In this document: in pieces, positions 32,400-42,700 of the stretch
Layout: every line of letters begins with the position of its first letter
Position numbering within the stretch: the first letter of the stretch is position 1
The notes under the pieces: model-generated
What the model was told of the DNA's origin: nothing
What the model saw: the letters and a program-made list of their open reading frames with translations, nothing else
The model's database searches: none
Source of the DNA: an uncultured bacterium
GTDB taxonomy: Bacteria; Bacteroidota; Bacteroidia; Bacteroidales; Marinifilaceae
Length of the DNA: 50,357 nt
Reading direction: 5' to 3'
Assembly (NCBI GenBank): GCA_905216195.1
Contig: CAJMSX010000021.1
Span: forward strand, 1-50,357
Program-made: the position numbers and the translations under genes

Positions 32400-32855
32400 A
32401 TGGAACTTACTTTGCCTCCTTTTGATTACCGGATCAAAAAACGGGAAGGGGTAGCGATGATTTTCGATGTGGTTCGGCGGAAATACGTGGTACTCACCCC
32501 TGAAGAATGGGTTCGCCAACATGTGGTTCACTATTTGTATGAGGGGAAAGGGTGTCCTTTGTCGCTGCTGGCCGTGGAGCGGGAGATCGTCTTATACGGA
32601 CTGAAACGGCGTTTCGATCTGGTCGCGTTCGCCAGAGACGGACGGCCCTGGTTGTTGGTGGAATGCAAGGCCCCGACGGTGACTCTTTCGCAAAAAGTTT
32701 TTGATCAGGCTTTCGGTTATAATCTTATTATATCGGCGGTTCACGTGGCGGTTACGAACGGCGTCAGCCATTTTTGCGGGTACCGCAACCGGGAAGGCCG
32801 GTTGGTTTTAGAGAAAGATTTTCCCTCTTTCGATACCGCTGGAACGGAAACATAA
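32400..32855 (+). CDS. Small PD-(D/E)XK nuclease-like protein (HsdR N-terminal-like domain)
   Basis: A 151-residue protein resembling the stand-alone type I restriction enzyme R N-terminal domain (HSDR_N_2). A PD-(D/E)XK-type core can be read: Glu60 in VEREIVLYG, Asp73 in RRFDLVAF and Glu88-x-Lys90 in LLVECKAP, followed by FDQAFGYNLII. No helicase or methylase partner lies nearby. It starts 10 bases after the queA stop. Whether it cuts nucleic acid is unknown. Confidence 0.75.
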   Translation: MELTLPPFDYRIKKREGVAMIFDVVRRKYVVLTPEEWVRQHVVHYLYEGKGCPLSLLAVEREIVLYGLKRRFDLVAFARDGRPWLLVECKAPTVTLSQKVFDQAFGYNLIISAVHVAVTNGVSHFCGYRNREGRLVLEKDFPSFDTAGTET

Positions 32856-32904
32856 CCAGCCTTGCGGGTCCTCGAAAAGGGCTTTCTTCGAAACGGAGAA
32901 GGGT

Positions 32905-32939
32905 GCCGGCCGTACTATCCTTTCCCGGTACGGCCCGGC
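32905..32939. other. GC-rich hairpin between convergent genes
   Basis: GCCGGCCGTAC (32905-32915) pairs with GTACGGCCCGGC (32928-32939) with one bulged base. It lies in the 171-base gap where the nuclease-like gene and meaB converge; no U-run on either side, so termination would be Rho-assisted if at all. Confidence 0.45.
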
Positions 32940-33026
32940 GGATGAAGAGACAATTCACCGCAGCGGGCAGATACGGGTGCCGGAGAGGTCTCCCTCCTCA
33001 GAGCTTCTGTTTCGGCACCACGTATT

Positions 33027-34124
33027 TTATTTTCCTCTGCTTTTGAAATAATTCTCCAGGAGTTCGAAAGCGGCGGCAAAAGAACTGAGTTGATTATTCA
33101 GTACTTTCTCTTCTGCTATTTTCAAATTTTCTTTTTGGCTCTGATAAAAGCGGTTCCGCAATTGTTCATTGATCGTTTCGTACATCCAGTATTTGGATTG
33201 TTCGCATCTGCGGGTTTCGAAATAGCCGTTTTGCTGGGTTTCACTGCAATAGTGCAAAATGTTTTCCCATATTTCGGCGATTCCCGTCCGTTCATATGCG
33301 GAACAAGTCATGACCTTCGGTTCTACTCCCGATTCATGGGGAGGGAAGAAATGGAGGGCGGTCTGGAGTTGCACCCGGGCCAGTTCGGCTCGCTGGATAT
33401 TATTTCCGTCGGCTTTATTGATGATGATACTGTCGGCCATTTCCATAATTCCCCGTTTAATACCTTGCAGTTCATCCCCCGCTCCGGCAATTTGGATCAA
33501 CAGGAAAAAGTCTACCATAGAATGGACGGCGGTTTCGCTTTGTCCCACTCCTACCGTTTCGATCAGTATCGTATCGAATCCGGCCGTTTCGCATAGAATC
33601 ATCGCTTCGCGGGTTTTGCGGGCTACGCCTCCCAGGGAGCCGGCGGAGGGAGAAGGGCGGATATAAGCTTTGGGATCACAGGATAACTCTTCCATACGGG
33701 TTTTGTCTCCCAGTATACTTCCTTTCGAGCGTTCGCTGCTGGGATCTATGGCCAATACCGCGATTTTGTGGCCTTCCGCCGTGAGGTATTTGCCGAAACT
33801 TTCGATGAACGTACTTTTCCCGGCTCCGGGAACGCCCGTAATTCCGATGCGTACCGAGTTACCGGAGGAGGGGAGGCAACGGTTGATCACCTCCTGAGCA
33901 ATGGCCTGGTGTTCGGGTTTGGAACTTTCTACCAGTGTAATCGCCTGGCTCAGTATATTGATATTTCCTTTTAAAATGCCTTCGACATAATCGTCTGTCG
34001 TCAATACCTTTTTCCGGATGCTTTTCAGTCGGGCCGCGATATTCGGATTCATCGGGTCCGGTTGTTCTATGCCTTTGTTTACTTTCAATCCTTCATATTC
34101 CGGAGAATTTTCCGGATGTTCCAT
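33027..34124 (-). CDS. meaB: Methylmalonyl-CoA mutase-associated GTPase MeaB
   Basis: A 365-residue G3E P-loop GTPase that loads and protects the B12 cofactor of methylmalonyl-CoA mutase. GVPGAGKST (97-105), IDPSSERSKGSILGDKTRM (from 125), ETVGVGQSE and the base-specific NKAD motif are intact. ATG 34124 is chosen because GGAGG lies five bases upstream of it, although in-frame ATG 34136 and a longer frame to 34175 exist. The mutase subunits are not in the window. Presence implies a propionate/succinate pathway, as expected for gut Bacteroidota. Confidence 0.92.
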   Translation of the reverse strand: MEHPENSPEYEGLKVNKGIEQPDPMNPNIAARLKSIRKKVLTTDDYVEGILKGNINILSQAITLVESSKPEHQAIAQEVINRCLPSSGNSVRIGITGVPGAGKSTFIESFGKYLTAEGHKIAVLAIDPSSERSKGSILGDKTRMEELSCDPKAYIRPSPSAGSLGGVARKTREAMILCETAGFDTILIETVGVGQSETAVHSMVDFFLLIQIAGAGDELQGIKRGIMEMADSIIINKADGNNIQRAELARVQLQTALHFFPPHESGVEPKVMTCSAYERTGIAEIWENILHYCSETQQNGYFETRRCEQSKYWMYETINEQLRNRFYQSQKENLKIAEEKVLNNQLSSFAAAFELLENYFKSRGK

Positions 34125-34158
34125 ACATTCCTCCATACCTGTAATTTTAAATTTCCGG

Positions 34159-34166
34159 CAAATATA
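34159..34166 (-). promoter_or_regulatory. -7 promoter element for meaB
   Basis: TATATTTG on the minus strand (34166-34159) matches TAnnTTTG, 34 bases before the meaB start. No matching -33 element. Confidence 0.5.
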
Positions 34167-34190
34167 GCAAAACAAAGTGAATGGTATCTA

Positions 34191-36188
34191 TCAGATCGCT
34201 TTCATTCTTTCGATAAGTTCGTCTCCCAAATCCCTTTTTGCCGAGATGTGTTTTTTCACCGTTTCTACAAAGGGGTTGCTTTCGAAATCGCCTCTTACCT
34301 GTTCAAAATCGATTTGTTTTTGCCGGGACGTCCCGTCGGCTCCGAAACCGGTTTGGGCCGTCAGGGAGAACTCCTTACGGGCATCGGCATACAGCATGTC
34401 GTCCAGCGAGATAACCGCCTCTTTCCAGATGTTCACCAGCCGGATGATATCGTCGGCTGTGATGGTTTCAATAGATACTTCGTACCATTTCTGCAGTATA
34501 TCGCAGGCCCAGGTCCACTCCAGCGTATAGTAATTCTCGTGTAAATCCCGGAAGTACCGGTTAATTTGTTCGACGGAACCGATTTCTCCGTTTTCGATTT
34601 GCCGGATCAGCTCTTCTATTTCTTTTTTGGGAGCAATCAAACCGGATAAGTCGATCCATTCACCGCAACCTCTGGGCGTATCGGGACGTAATCTTTGACG
34701 TATTTCTTCGTTAGTTCGGAACTGAATGTTTTCCAGACGTTTGATCAGGGAATTTCCCAGAAATTTATGGACGGCTTTGATGTAGAGTTTGATGCCGTTT
34801 TCGAGTGAACTGTTTTTTATATGAGCGCTTTGATAGGAATATTCTTCCGAAGTTTCGCCGGAAATCTGTCGCAGAGAACGGAGCACCTCGATTCCGGCGA
34901 TCATTTTCCGGATGGTATAAGGACTGAGCAGGTTGAAGTTGATGTAATCCAGTTGACGGGTGTCCGAACGTTTATCCCTCTTGGGCCATTTCTGGGCGTC
35001 CCGGATAGTTCCCACGCTTCTCAGGTTCACACCCGGTACCAGGTAAGTCTGGTTGTTTTTTTCAATCAGGTAAGAAAAAGGAAGGTCCGAAGTGTCCGGA
35101 TGGGCGACGTGTCGGCCCATAATCAAAGAAAAAGCGCCGATTTTTGCCGGCCATAAAATGTAGGAATCGCTGGTGGTTTTGGAACCTCTTTCCACAATTC
35201 CCTGATGAATAGGCCCCAGTTTGTATAAATGGTTGCTTTGGTTAGAACCGCTTCCCGCATTCAAAAAGGAAAACATGCCCGCTATCAATAAACTGGATTT
35301 ATGCATGGTGACGGTGTAGGGACCGGCAAAGACCGCACAGGCTTCTCCGTTTTCTCCCTGGCAATTGCTGAAAAACAGGGAGTCGTGCGCGGAAAAGAGG
35401 TGCCCCAAATGACAAGCCTGTCCGATGAAACAACGCACCAGGGTCGCACCGTCCGTAATGCTTGCGCCCGAAGAAATGATAAAATCTTCTGCTACCACAT
35501 TGTGGCCGATGCAGACCGGAGCGTTTTCGTTACTGTTGATCGAACCGTTCTGAAGGCGGGAGGCTCCTTCTATCGTACAATGATCGCCTATATAGACATT
35601 CCGGATGCTGCCCGTACTGACGATAGTGACGTGATTACCGATAGTGCCCATTTCAGAAGAAACATGCTCGGTATACCGGTTGATCAGCTCCTTGAGTTTA
35701 TCGGTCAGTAACGGGAAATGCCGGTATAGAGCTATAATGTAAGCCAGATGGGCCGACAATTCGTTGAAAATGGGAACTTCCCGCCCGCCGGTTTCGTTCA
35801 GGACCGATACCAGCGTACCGTTCCCGAAGCTGCTTTTCTCTTCCGTAACAATCAAATTGACATTTTGTATCAGACAGTAGTCTCCGATATGGTAATTAGC
35901 AATGTAATTGGGAATATTTTCGATCAATACGTTGTTTCCGATCGTACAATTGTGAAGAATGACATTCGTCAGACCGGAATGCTTTTGTAACCCCCCGGCC
36001 AACGTAAAGGAACCCGAGAACTCCCCCAAACGGATGGAACCGGAAAACCGGACCTGATGGATATAATCGGGTTGAAAATGGGGAGCAACTTTTACCTGTT
36101 CCCAGCAATCGGCGGTACAGTTTTGTTTTTCGAGCCGACTGATTTCTTCCGGCGTAAGACTTCTGAACGTGTCGTTGGTTATCTTCAT
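34191..36188 (-). CDS. DUF4954 family protein with left-handed beta-helix
   Basis: A 665-residue cytoplasmic protein assigned to DUF4954. The middle (about 75-360) shows hexapeptide-like turns of a left-handed beta-helix (NVILHNCTIGNNVLIENI, GNHVTIVSTGSIRNVYIGDHCTIEGA, CIGHNVVAEDFIISSGASITDGATL), as in acyl- or nucleotidyl-transferases; the C-terminal ~200 residues are helical. A GRHVAHPDTSDLPFSYLIE segment is a further landmark. No enzymatic activity is known for the family. It has its own promoter element and lies alone between meaB and the efflux operon. Confidence 0.82.
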   Translation of the reverse strand: MKITNDTFRSLTPEEISRLEKQNCTADCWEQVKVAPHFQPDYIHQVRFSGSIRLGEFSGSFTLAGGLQKHSGLTNVILHNCTIGNNVLIENIPNYIANYHIGDYCLIQNVNLIVTEEKSSFGNGTLVSVLNETGGREVPIFNELSAHLAYIIALYRHFPLLTDKLKELINRYTEHVSSEMGTIGNHVTIVSTGSIRNVYIGDHCTIEGASRLQNGSINSNENAPVCIGHNVVAEDFIISSGASITDGATLVRCFIGQACHLGHLFSAHDSLFFSNCQGENGEACAVFAGPYTVTMHKSSLLIAGMFSFLNAGSGSNQSNHLYKLGPIHQGIVERGSKTTSDSYILWPAKIGAFSLIMGRHVAHPDTSDLPFSYLIEKNNQTYLVPGVNLRSVGTIRDAQKWPKRDKRSDTRQLDYINFNLLSPYTIRKMIAGIEVLRSLRQISGETSEEYSYQSAHIKNSSLENGIKLYIKAVHKFLGNSLIKRLENIQFRTNEEIRQRLRPDTPRGCGEWIDLSGLIAPKKEIEELIRQIENGEIGSVEQINRYFRDLHENYYTLEWTWACDILQKWYEVSIETITADDIIRLVNIWKEAVISLDDMLYADARKEFSLTAQTGFGADGTSRQKQIDFEQVRGDFESNPFVETVKKHISAKRDLGDELIERMKAI

Positions 36189-36213
36189 AATGTAAAAAAT
36201 TTTGGATGGGTAG

Positions 36214-36221
36214 CAAAGATA
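36214..36221 (-). promoter_or_regulatory. -7 promoter element for the DUF4954 gene
   Basis: TATCTTTG on the minus strand (36221-36214), an exact TAnnTTTG match, 25 bases before the start; no TTTG at -33. Confidence 0.55.
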
Positions 36222-36379
36222 ATATTTTGCATTCTTTTTCTCCCATCTTACCGGATTTTTTTACAGGAATACCCATTGATAGTGAATTGATTATGTATTA
36301 TTTACGATAAGAACAAGCACGAATCTTTATAATTTAATAAGGTGTAATCTGTTCCTAAAAATATAAAATAACCGGAAAT

Positions 36380-39300
36380 TTATTTCTTGGATTTTTTAGG
36401 TATAACTCTTTTCAGCAACCTGAGGGGAGAGAGGCTTTTTTCCCCGGTGATTTTCAGGGGAGGGAGAGTTCCTTTAGGAATACCGAATTTCATAAAGAGG
36501 GGAAGATAGATGATCAGGGCCACGATGGAAAAGACCATACCCCCCATAGCTCCTACGGCGAAAGAAAACCAGAAAACTTCTTTTTGTCCTTCATAAATAA
36601 AAGGAATAAGTCCCAGTATGGTGGAGACGATCGTCAGAAATATGGGGATGATCTTGTGGTTGTAAGATTTGAGGTAATATTTCAAACCCTGTTTGCCGGC
36701 GGCCCGGCAGGTGAGGTTATATTCGTTGATGATATAAATTCCGGCATTGACTACAATTCCGCATAAGAGGACGAAAGAGGCGAATCCTCCCTGATCGAAG
36801 TTGAATTTGAAAAGGTAAAAGGTCAGAAAAACTCCGATAAATGAAATCGGAATCATGATAATGATAACGAGCGGTTGCCAGAGCGATTCGAAGAGAATGG
36901 CGCAGGTGAGGTAAATGATCGCGATAATCAGCAACAGCAGGGCATATTGTTTCTGGTCTTGTTGCATCCACCAGGAATCTCGTCCTCCGTCCGCTTTAAA
37001 TCCCAGGGGAAGTGTACTGTTCATGCGGTCGATGTTTCTTTCGGTAACCCGCCGGGCCAGTTCGTAAGGACCGAGGAAGTCGAAAGCCACTACCAGCGAG
37101 TATTCCTGATTGGTCTTATAAATGTTGTTTCCGGACAATTTCTTTTCTATGGTTCCCAGTTCGGCCAGTTTTACCGATTTGTCTTTCATTTTGATAATAT
37201 CGTTCTGGAGATGCCACACATCGAAATTCCGGTTTTCCGAAGATACCAGGCTGACCGCTACCTGTTCATCGTTGATGATTACGGAATTGAGGGTGCTGGC
37301 ATAAAGTTGCTGGGTCAGGAAATTATAGTAGTCCGACGGTTTTAAATCCTGTTGGGCAAAACGTTCGAAATTAAAACCGATAAAGTATTCCGTAGCGTTT
37401 TTGTTACTCCAGTAATCGTCGTTCCCCAGAATGACGGGTGCTGAAACTCTTTTGTTTTTGAGCAGGGTATCACACAACTGGGTGGCGAATTTGTACAGAA
37501 TATCGTAATTGTATCCCGTCAGACGGATGCGGTTGCTTTTATAGCCCGAACTCAGGGCGTTGGAAAATCCTTGTCCGATGCCGTATATCTGCCAGTCCGC
37601 TCCTCCCAGGTCATTGGCTTTACTCACCAGTATGTCTTTCAGCATAATGGGAAAACTTCCGTTTTCCACTTCCGGTTTAAACGTGATATCGATGCCTCCG
37701 TTATCGTAATTGTATACGAAAGTCTGGTACATATCGATTTCCGGATATTGGCTCAGGAAATTTTCCATTTTAAGAATCACCTCGTTCAACTGGTGTACGG
37801 TACAGCCTTCCGGCATGGATGCTCTCACGCTCAAACGGGTACGCTGCGGATCGCTGTAGTAATTTCCATTGAAGACGTGTTCGGTGAACAAGCGTAAACT
37901 CCCTCCTAAAGCGGGATCGATGATGGGTTTCAGGGTATTTTGGTAAAAGGGACTTCCAATGGTTTTGTTGTAAAGTTCCGGAAAAAAGCCTTCCCGGTCT
38001 TTATCCTTGTTTTTTTTATCTTTGATCTTCGGGGGTAACATGTAAACCGGGATGCCGAACGCCAGAATAATCAGCAGGACGAATACTCCTTTGATCCTCC
38101 GGGAAAAAAGGATGGATTTTCCGTAAAGGTGAGTAAAGAGGACGGTACGTCTTCGGTTTTTTATCATTTTCTTACCCGTCCGGGGTACGATGGGAAATTT
38201 GTCCAGTAAAGCCGGTATAAACAGCAGGGCGATCAATAAGGAAACCGTCAGATTAATGATGATGACGGAAGAAAAATCGATCAGATTATTCCGTTGGTAT
38301 TCCGGCAGGAAGAAGACGACGGTGAGAGCTCCGATGGTCGTCAGCAAAGCTGCCAGTATCGCCAGAAAAGCTTTGCGGTTGTGGTAGTAGCTGTAGTGGT
38401 CGATCATAATGATACTGGTATCTATAATCAGCCCGAGTGAAACGGTTATACCGGCCATGGAGTAGAGGTGGATTTCCAGCTGGAACAGGTTGTAGAAAAT
38501 AAAAGCCAGTAATATATTGGCCAGTAAAGTGACGACGATCAGAAAAAGATACCGTAATTTCCGGCTGGTGAGGTATACGAACAGCAAAAGCAGAAGAGTG
38601 GATAAAGCCGTACGGATGTAAATTTTATTCAATTCCTTCTGAATTTCTTTCGAAGCATCATAGGCAATCAATACGGAATAACCTTCCGGAAAAGATTCAG
38701 ATAATTCCTGCATTTTTTCCTTGACTTTTGCTGTCAGCTCCAGGGTATTGACATACTTTTCCGCACTGATGGTAAGGTTAATGTTGTTCAGTCCGTTGAT
38801 GCGGTAATAGCTCCGGGGAAGCTGTTCCTTGTATTGTACCGTGGCTATATCTCTTAAATAAATGATTCTTCCCTCGCTGTTCAGTATCGGAATATTTTCC
38901 CAGAGAGCGTAACCCGTCACGGTGTTCTCATCGGCTTGCACACCGGAACCGCTTGTGGGGTCTTTCGGGTGATTGACCAAAAGTACTCGGAATTGCAGGG
39001 TGTCTCCCGAAAGGGATTTTTCATTGGTGAGTCCCAGAATATCTTCCCGGTTGTAATTGTTGATGGCTTCGGCTATGTCTCTGGCGGTAATTCCCAGGGA
39101 AGCGCATTTGTTCGGATCGAAGCAAATCTCCCATTCGTAGGGCGTCGCTCCGTATATGGCGACATTATTGATGCCGTTCATCCGCGATAATACCGGCAGA
39201 ATATGTTCTTCCGCATATTTCTGGATGTGGGCGGTTGAAATATCCGCATTTAAGGTATAGGTCAACATGGCACGCGGACGTTCACCGGAGGTCGTCGTGG

Positions 39301-39697
39301 AAAATACGGGATAAGTAAGTTCCTCCGGTAAACGGGGGTACAGTTGTTTGATCAGAGTCGCCGCCTCAAAACGGATGGCGTCTACATTTTCATTCTTTTT
39401 TATGACCAGGGTAATTTGTCCGTATCCTTTTCCGGTTACCGAATTTATTTCTTTGATACCTTTGACGGAAGCCAGTGCTCCTTCCAGTTTGGAGGTTACC
39501 TCTTGTTCGATGACCCGGGCGGAAGCCCCGTACCAGTTATAGGACAAACCGAGTTGATGTTGTTTGACGGAAGGCGTATATTGTACATTCAGCATAGGAA
39601 TCATGCCTATGCCGATGACCATCAATGCTGCCATGGTAAGCAGTATGGAAAAGGAGGAAACGGCTTTTTTCTTTCCTATTTGATCTATACCTTCCAA
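36380..39697 (-). CDS. RND efflux transporter permease subunit, long divergent type
   Basis: A 1105-residue inner membrane RND protein with the usual two-fold repeat: transmembrane 1 near residues 14-34, TM2-6 from about 360-500, TM7 near 555, TM8-12 in the last 200. The proton-relay Asp of TM4 is in GLIIDTSIIMIDH (DT, not the DD of AcrB). The TM10 position of AcrB Lys940 is Asn in GIVVNAGIYIINEYN. A lysine/aspartate-rich stretch (DKKNKDKDREG) follows TM7. Last gene of the efflux operon, 36 bases after the second permease gene. Confidence 0.88.
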   Translation of the reverse strand: MEGIDQIGKKKAVSSFSILLTMAALMVIGIGMIPMLNVQYTPSVKQHQLGLSYNWYGASARVIEQEVTSKLEGALASVKGIKEINSVTGKGYGQITLVIKKNENVDAIRFEAATLIKQLYPRLPEELTYPVFSTTTSGERPRAMLTYTLNADISTAHIQKYAEEHILPVLSRMNGINNVAIYGATPYEWEICFDPNKCASLGITARDIAEAINNYNREDILGLTNEKSLSGDTLQFRVLLVNHPKDPTSGSGVQADENTVTGYALWENIPILNSEGRIIYLRDIATVQYKEQLPRSYYRINGLNNINLTISAEKYVNTLELTAKVKEKMQELSESFPEGYSVLIAYDASKEIQKELNKIYIRTALSTLLLLLFVYLTSRKLRYLFLIVVTLLANILLAFIFYNLFQLEIHLYSMAGITVSLGLIIDTSIIMIDHYSYYHNRKAFLAILAALLTTIGALTVVFFLPEYQRNNLIDFSSVIIINLTVSLLIALLFIPALLDKFPIVPRTGKKMIKNRRRTVLFTHLYGKSILFSRRIKGVFVLLIILAFGIPVYMLPPKIKDKKNKDKDREGFFPELYNKTIGSPFYQNTLKPIIDPALGGSLRLFTEHVFNGNYYSDPQRTRLSVRASMPEGCTVHQLNEVILKMENFLSQYPEIDMYQTFVYNYDNGGIDITFKPEVENGSFPIMLKDILVSKANDLGGADWQIYGIGQGFSNALSSGYKSNRIRLTGYNYDILYKFATQLCDTLLKNKRVSAPVILGNDDYWSNKNATEYFIGFNFERFAQQDLKPSDYYNFLTQQLYASTLNSVIINDEQVAVSLVSSENRNFDVWHLQNDIIKMKDKSVKLAELGTIEKKLSGNNIYKTNQEYSLVVAFDFLGPYELARRVTERNIDRMNSTLPLGFKADGGRDSWWMQQDQKQYALLLLIIAIIYLTCAILFESLWQPLVIIIMIPISFIGVFLTFYLFKFNFDQGGFASFVLLCGIVVNAGIYIINEYNLTCRAAGKQGLKYYLKSYNHKIIPIFLTIVSTILGLIPFIYEGQKEVFWFSFAVGAMGGMVFSIVALIIYLPLFMKFGIPKGTLPPLKITGEKSLSPLRLLKRVIPKKSKK

Positions 39698-39733
39698 TTT
39701 GTTTTTATTTGCAGTTAATAAATAAATCGCTCC

Positions 39734-42700
39734 TTATTTTTTCTTATAGATGTAATAATAAGCCAGCGGTATAAAGTACACACTCACCAGGGTACCCAGA
39801 ACCATTCCTCCGATGATCGCCAGGGAAAGCGGGAATTGTAAATCTGCTCCCAGACTTCCGGTAATCAGGAAAGGAGCTATTGCCAGGATAGTCGTGAGAG
39901 AGGTCATGATGATGGGTTTTAACCTGCGGTTGCCGGCCATCATAATAGCCCGTTTCAGGTGATATCCGCTTCTTCGCAATTTGTTGATCGTATCCACTTT
40001 CAGAATAGAATCGTTGATGACGATACCGCACATGACGATAATTCCGATCATCGACATGATATTGATGCTCGAACCGCAGATCCACAGTAGAAATACAGCA
40101 CCGAACAGGTCTACGGCGATTTCGGACAGGATGATCAGCGGCTGTACTAAAGATTCGAATTGGGCAGCCAATATAAAATACAACAGTAAAAGCGAAATGA
40201 TGAGGATAATGGATAATTCCGTGATCATTTTCCGGTTGCTGAAGTAACTTCCGCTGAAACTGACTTCGAAATTTTTGTTTGCCGCTGTGATCTGGCTGAT
40301 CCGGTTTGAAATTTCCCGGATGTTTTTGTCTTTTATGTCCAGGTTCAACGGATAAAAATCGCCTTCGGGACCGGAAATGATATTTTTCAAATCGTTTTTA
40401 CGGCTTTCGCGTACCAGGGTGTTCAGGGGTATTTCCACTCCGTCCTTGTTTTTTACCGCATTGTGTTGTAAAATGTATTGGAGGTTTTTTTCTTCATCCC
40501 CTAAAATGATGGGAACCGAATACTCTCCTTCGTTGAGTGTGAAAATCTGGTTTTCATTGAAAGCACTTTTCAGCTTGTAAAACAGCGTATTGTAATCGAT
40601 ACCGTATAAGCTCATCAGTTCCGGAATCGTACGCAACTGGATTACTTCCTGCCAGGCAACGGGTTCGATATACAGATCGGGAAGCTGTTTTTTCAGGTTG
40701 CGTAATAATTCGTTCAATTGGTCCGGTTCGGGCGATTTTCCCGTAACGCTCCGGATCCGGGCGACCAGCGAAGGTTCTTTTTCTGCAAAAATCATATCGA
40801 AAATATTTCCGGAACTTTCCGTGGAAAAAACAGCGTCGGGATAACGGTTTTGCATAAATGTCCGGATTCTTTCCTTAATTACCGGCACATTTTCCGGAGA
40901 ATCGGCTTTCAGATAAACGACAGCTTCGGAAATGGAATTTTCTTTGGTGTGGGAAAGTAAAAATTTTTGGGTTCCTGCCATAACGGTGTTCTGGGTCAGA
41001 ATATCCCCGATGGCCCGGATCATTTCCTGGGTCCTTCGTTCATTTTCACCGGCATTGATTTTTTTATTCCATTCTATATTCAGCAGAAGGTCGCTTTCGG
41101 TAATGGGAGGTAATTTTCGTTTTTCAATCGTAAAATAGATCATCACGGTACTTACCATCATGCCGATCACCAAAGCCCAGGTAGTAAGCTGGTGACGGAA
41201 TACCCATTTCAACCCTTTTTCATACGTTTTTTCATAATCGATGAAATGAAAACGGGCGAGTGAGTGATGCGTCGTTCGCTTGTTTTTCTTCCCGTAAAAC
41301 AAGTAATAATACACGGGGATGATCATTACGGATACCAAAAGGGACGAAAGCAGCCCGATGGTAACGGCCATGGCCTGGTCATAAAATAAAGCTCCCGAGA
41401 TACCGCTCATAAAAATAAGGGGAATAAAAACGGAACAGGTAGTCAGTACGGAACTCAGCATAGGAGTGAATACTTCGTTGGTTCCTTTGACGACGGCTTC
41501 TTTTAAAGGCGCTCCCCGGTCCCACAGTTGGGTAATGTTATCGATAACGATAATCGAGTTGTCCACCATCATTCCCACTCCGAGTACAAGACCCGATAAG
41601 GAAATGATATTGATGGAAATGCCTGCCATAAACATAAACAGCATCGAGATAATCAGGGCAATCGGTATGGTGAGGGTAATCAGTAGGGGCGACCGAAAAT
41701 CCTGCATAAAGAAAAAGATGATGATACAGGCCAGGAAAATACCCACCAGCAAATTCTGGGTCAGGTTATTGATGGAGTAATCCAGCAAGGCCGTTTGGTC
41801 ACGGGTAATGATAAAGTCGATATGCGGATAATCTTTCCGGAAAATTTCGGTCAGTTTGGTAATTTCTTTCTTTAAGTCCGACATCCGGGCATCCGCTTGT
41901 TTGATAATAGCCATGGTCAGGGCGGGTTTCCCGTCGGAACGCACCATTCCCGTTTGCTTTTGAGGTTGTTCTTCCACTTGGGCCAGTTCCCCGATTTGAT
42001 ATAAGCGGTCGTTGATCTTGCAATAGACTTCTTCGATATCCTTTTTGTCGGTCAGGGTGGAGGAGAAACGGATGTTGTATTGGTATTCCCCGTCCCGGAT
42101 GGTCAGGTTGCCCAGATTGACATTGTTGCTTATGATGGCGTTTTCCAGTTCGGAAGGGGAAATGCCCAAAGCTTCCAGTTTGGAATTGTCGGGAATAATG
42201 ACGATTTCCGAAAGGGTTTGTCCGCTGATATCCACCATGGCTACCTGAGGAATCTGTTCCACCCGCTTGGAGATGACGGACAACGTAAATTTACTCAGTT
42301 CGATGAATTTCTGCATATCCCTCTGTGGATTTCCTGTGGTTTCCTTGAGGGTCAGATTCATATAAAAGGCAGGAATATCGGTGGCGTTTGCTTTAATGGT
42401 CCGGGGACGTTCGATCTCCCGGGGAAGGTTGGCCCGGTCGATTTTTTCATTGACTTCGATAAAAATAAAATCAATATCGGATCCGTGCTCGAATTCCATG
42501 TAGATGTTACCGCTTCCGTCGCGGGTTTCGGTTCGGATGTCGAGGAGATGACTCACCTGAGTCAACTGGTTGCGCAGTGGTTTGATGACCGTAGCGTCCA
42601 ATTCCCGGGCAGAGAGGTTGGGGGCATTGACCTGCACGGTTACTTTGGGAATTTTCACTTCGGGCATCAGGGATACGGGCAACATCGTGGTCGCTAGTAT

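Noticed and set aside
32400..32855. Part of a type I restriction-modification system
   Set aside because: Only the N-terminal nuclease-like domain is present; no helicase, specificity or methylase gene lies in the window.
42080..42697. 205-codon plus-strand frame opposite the RND permease
   Set aside because: Antisense shadow without motifs.
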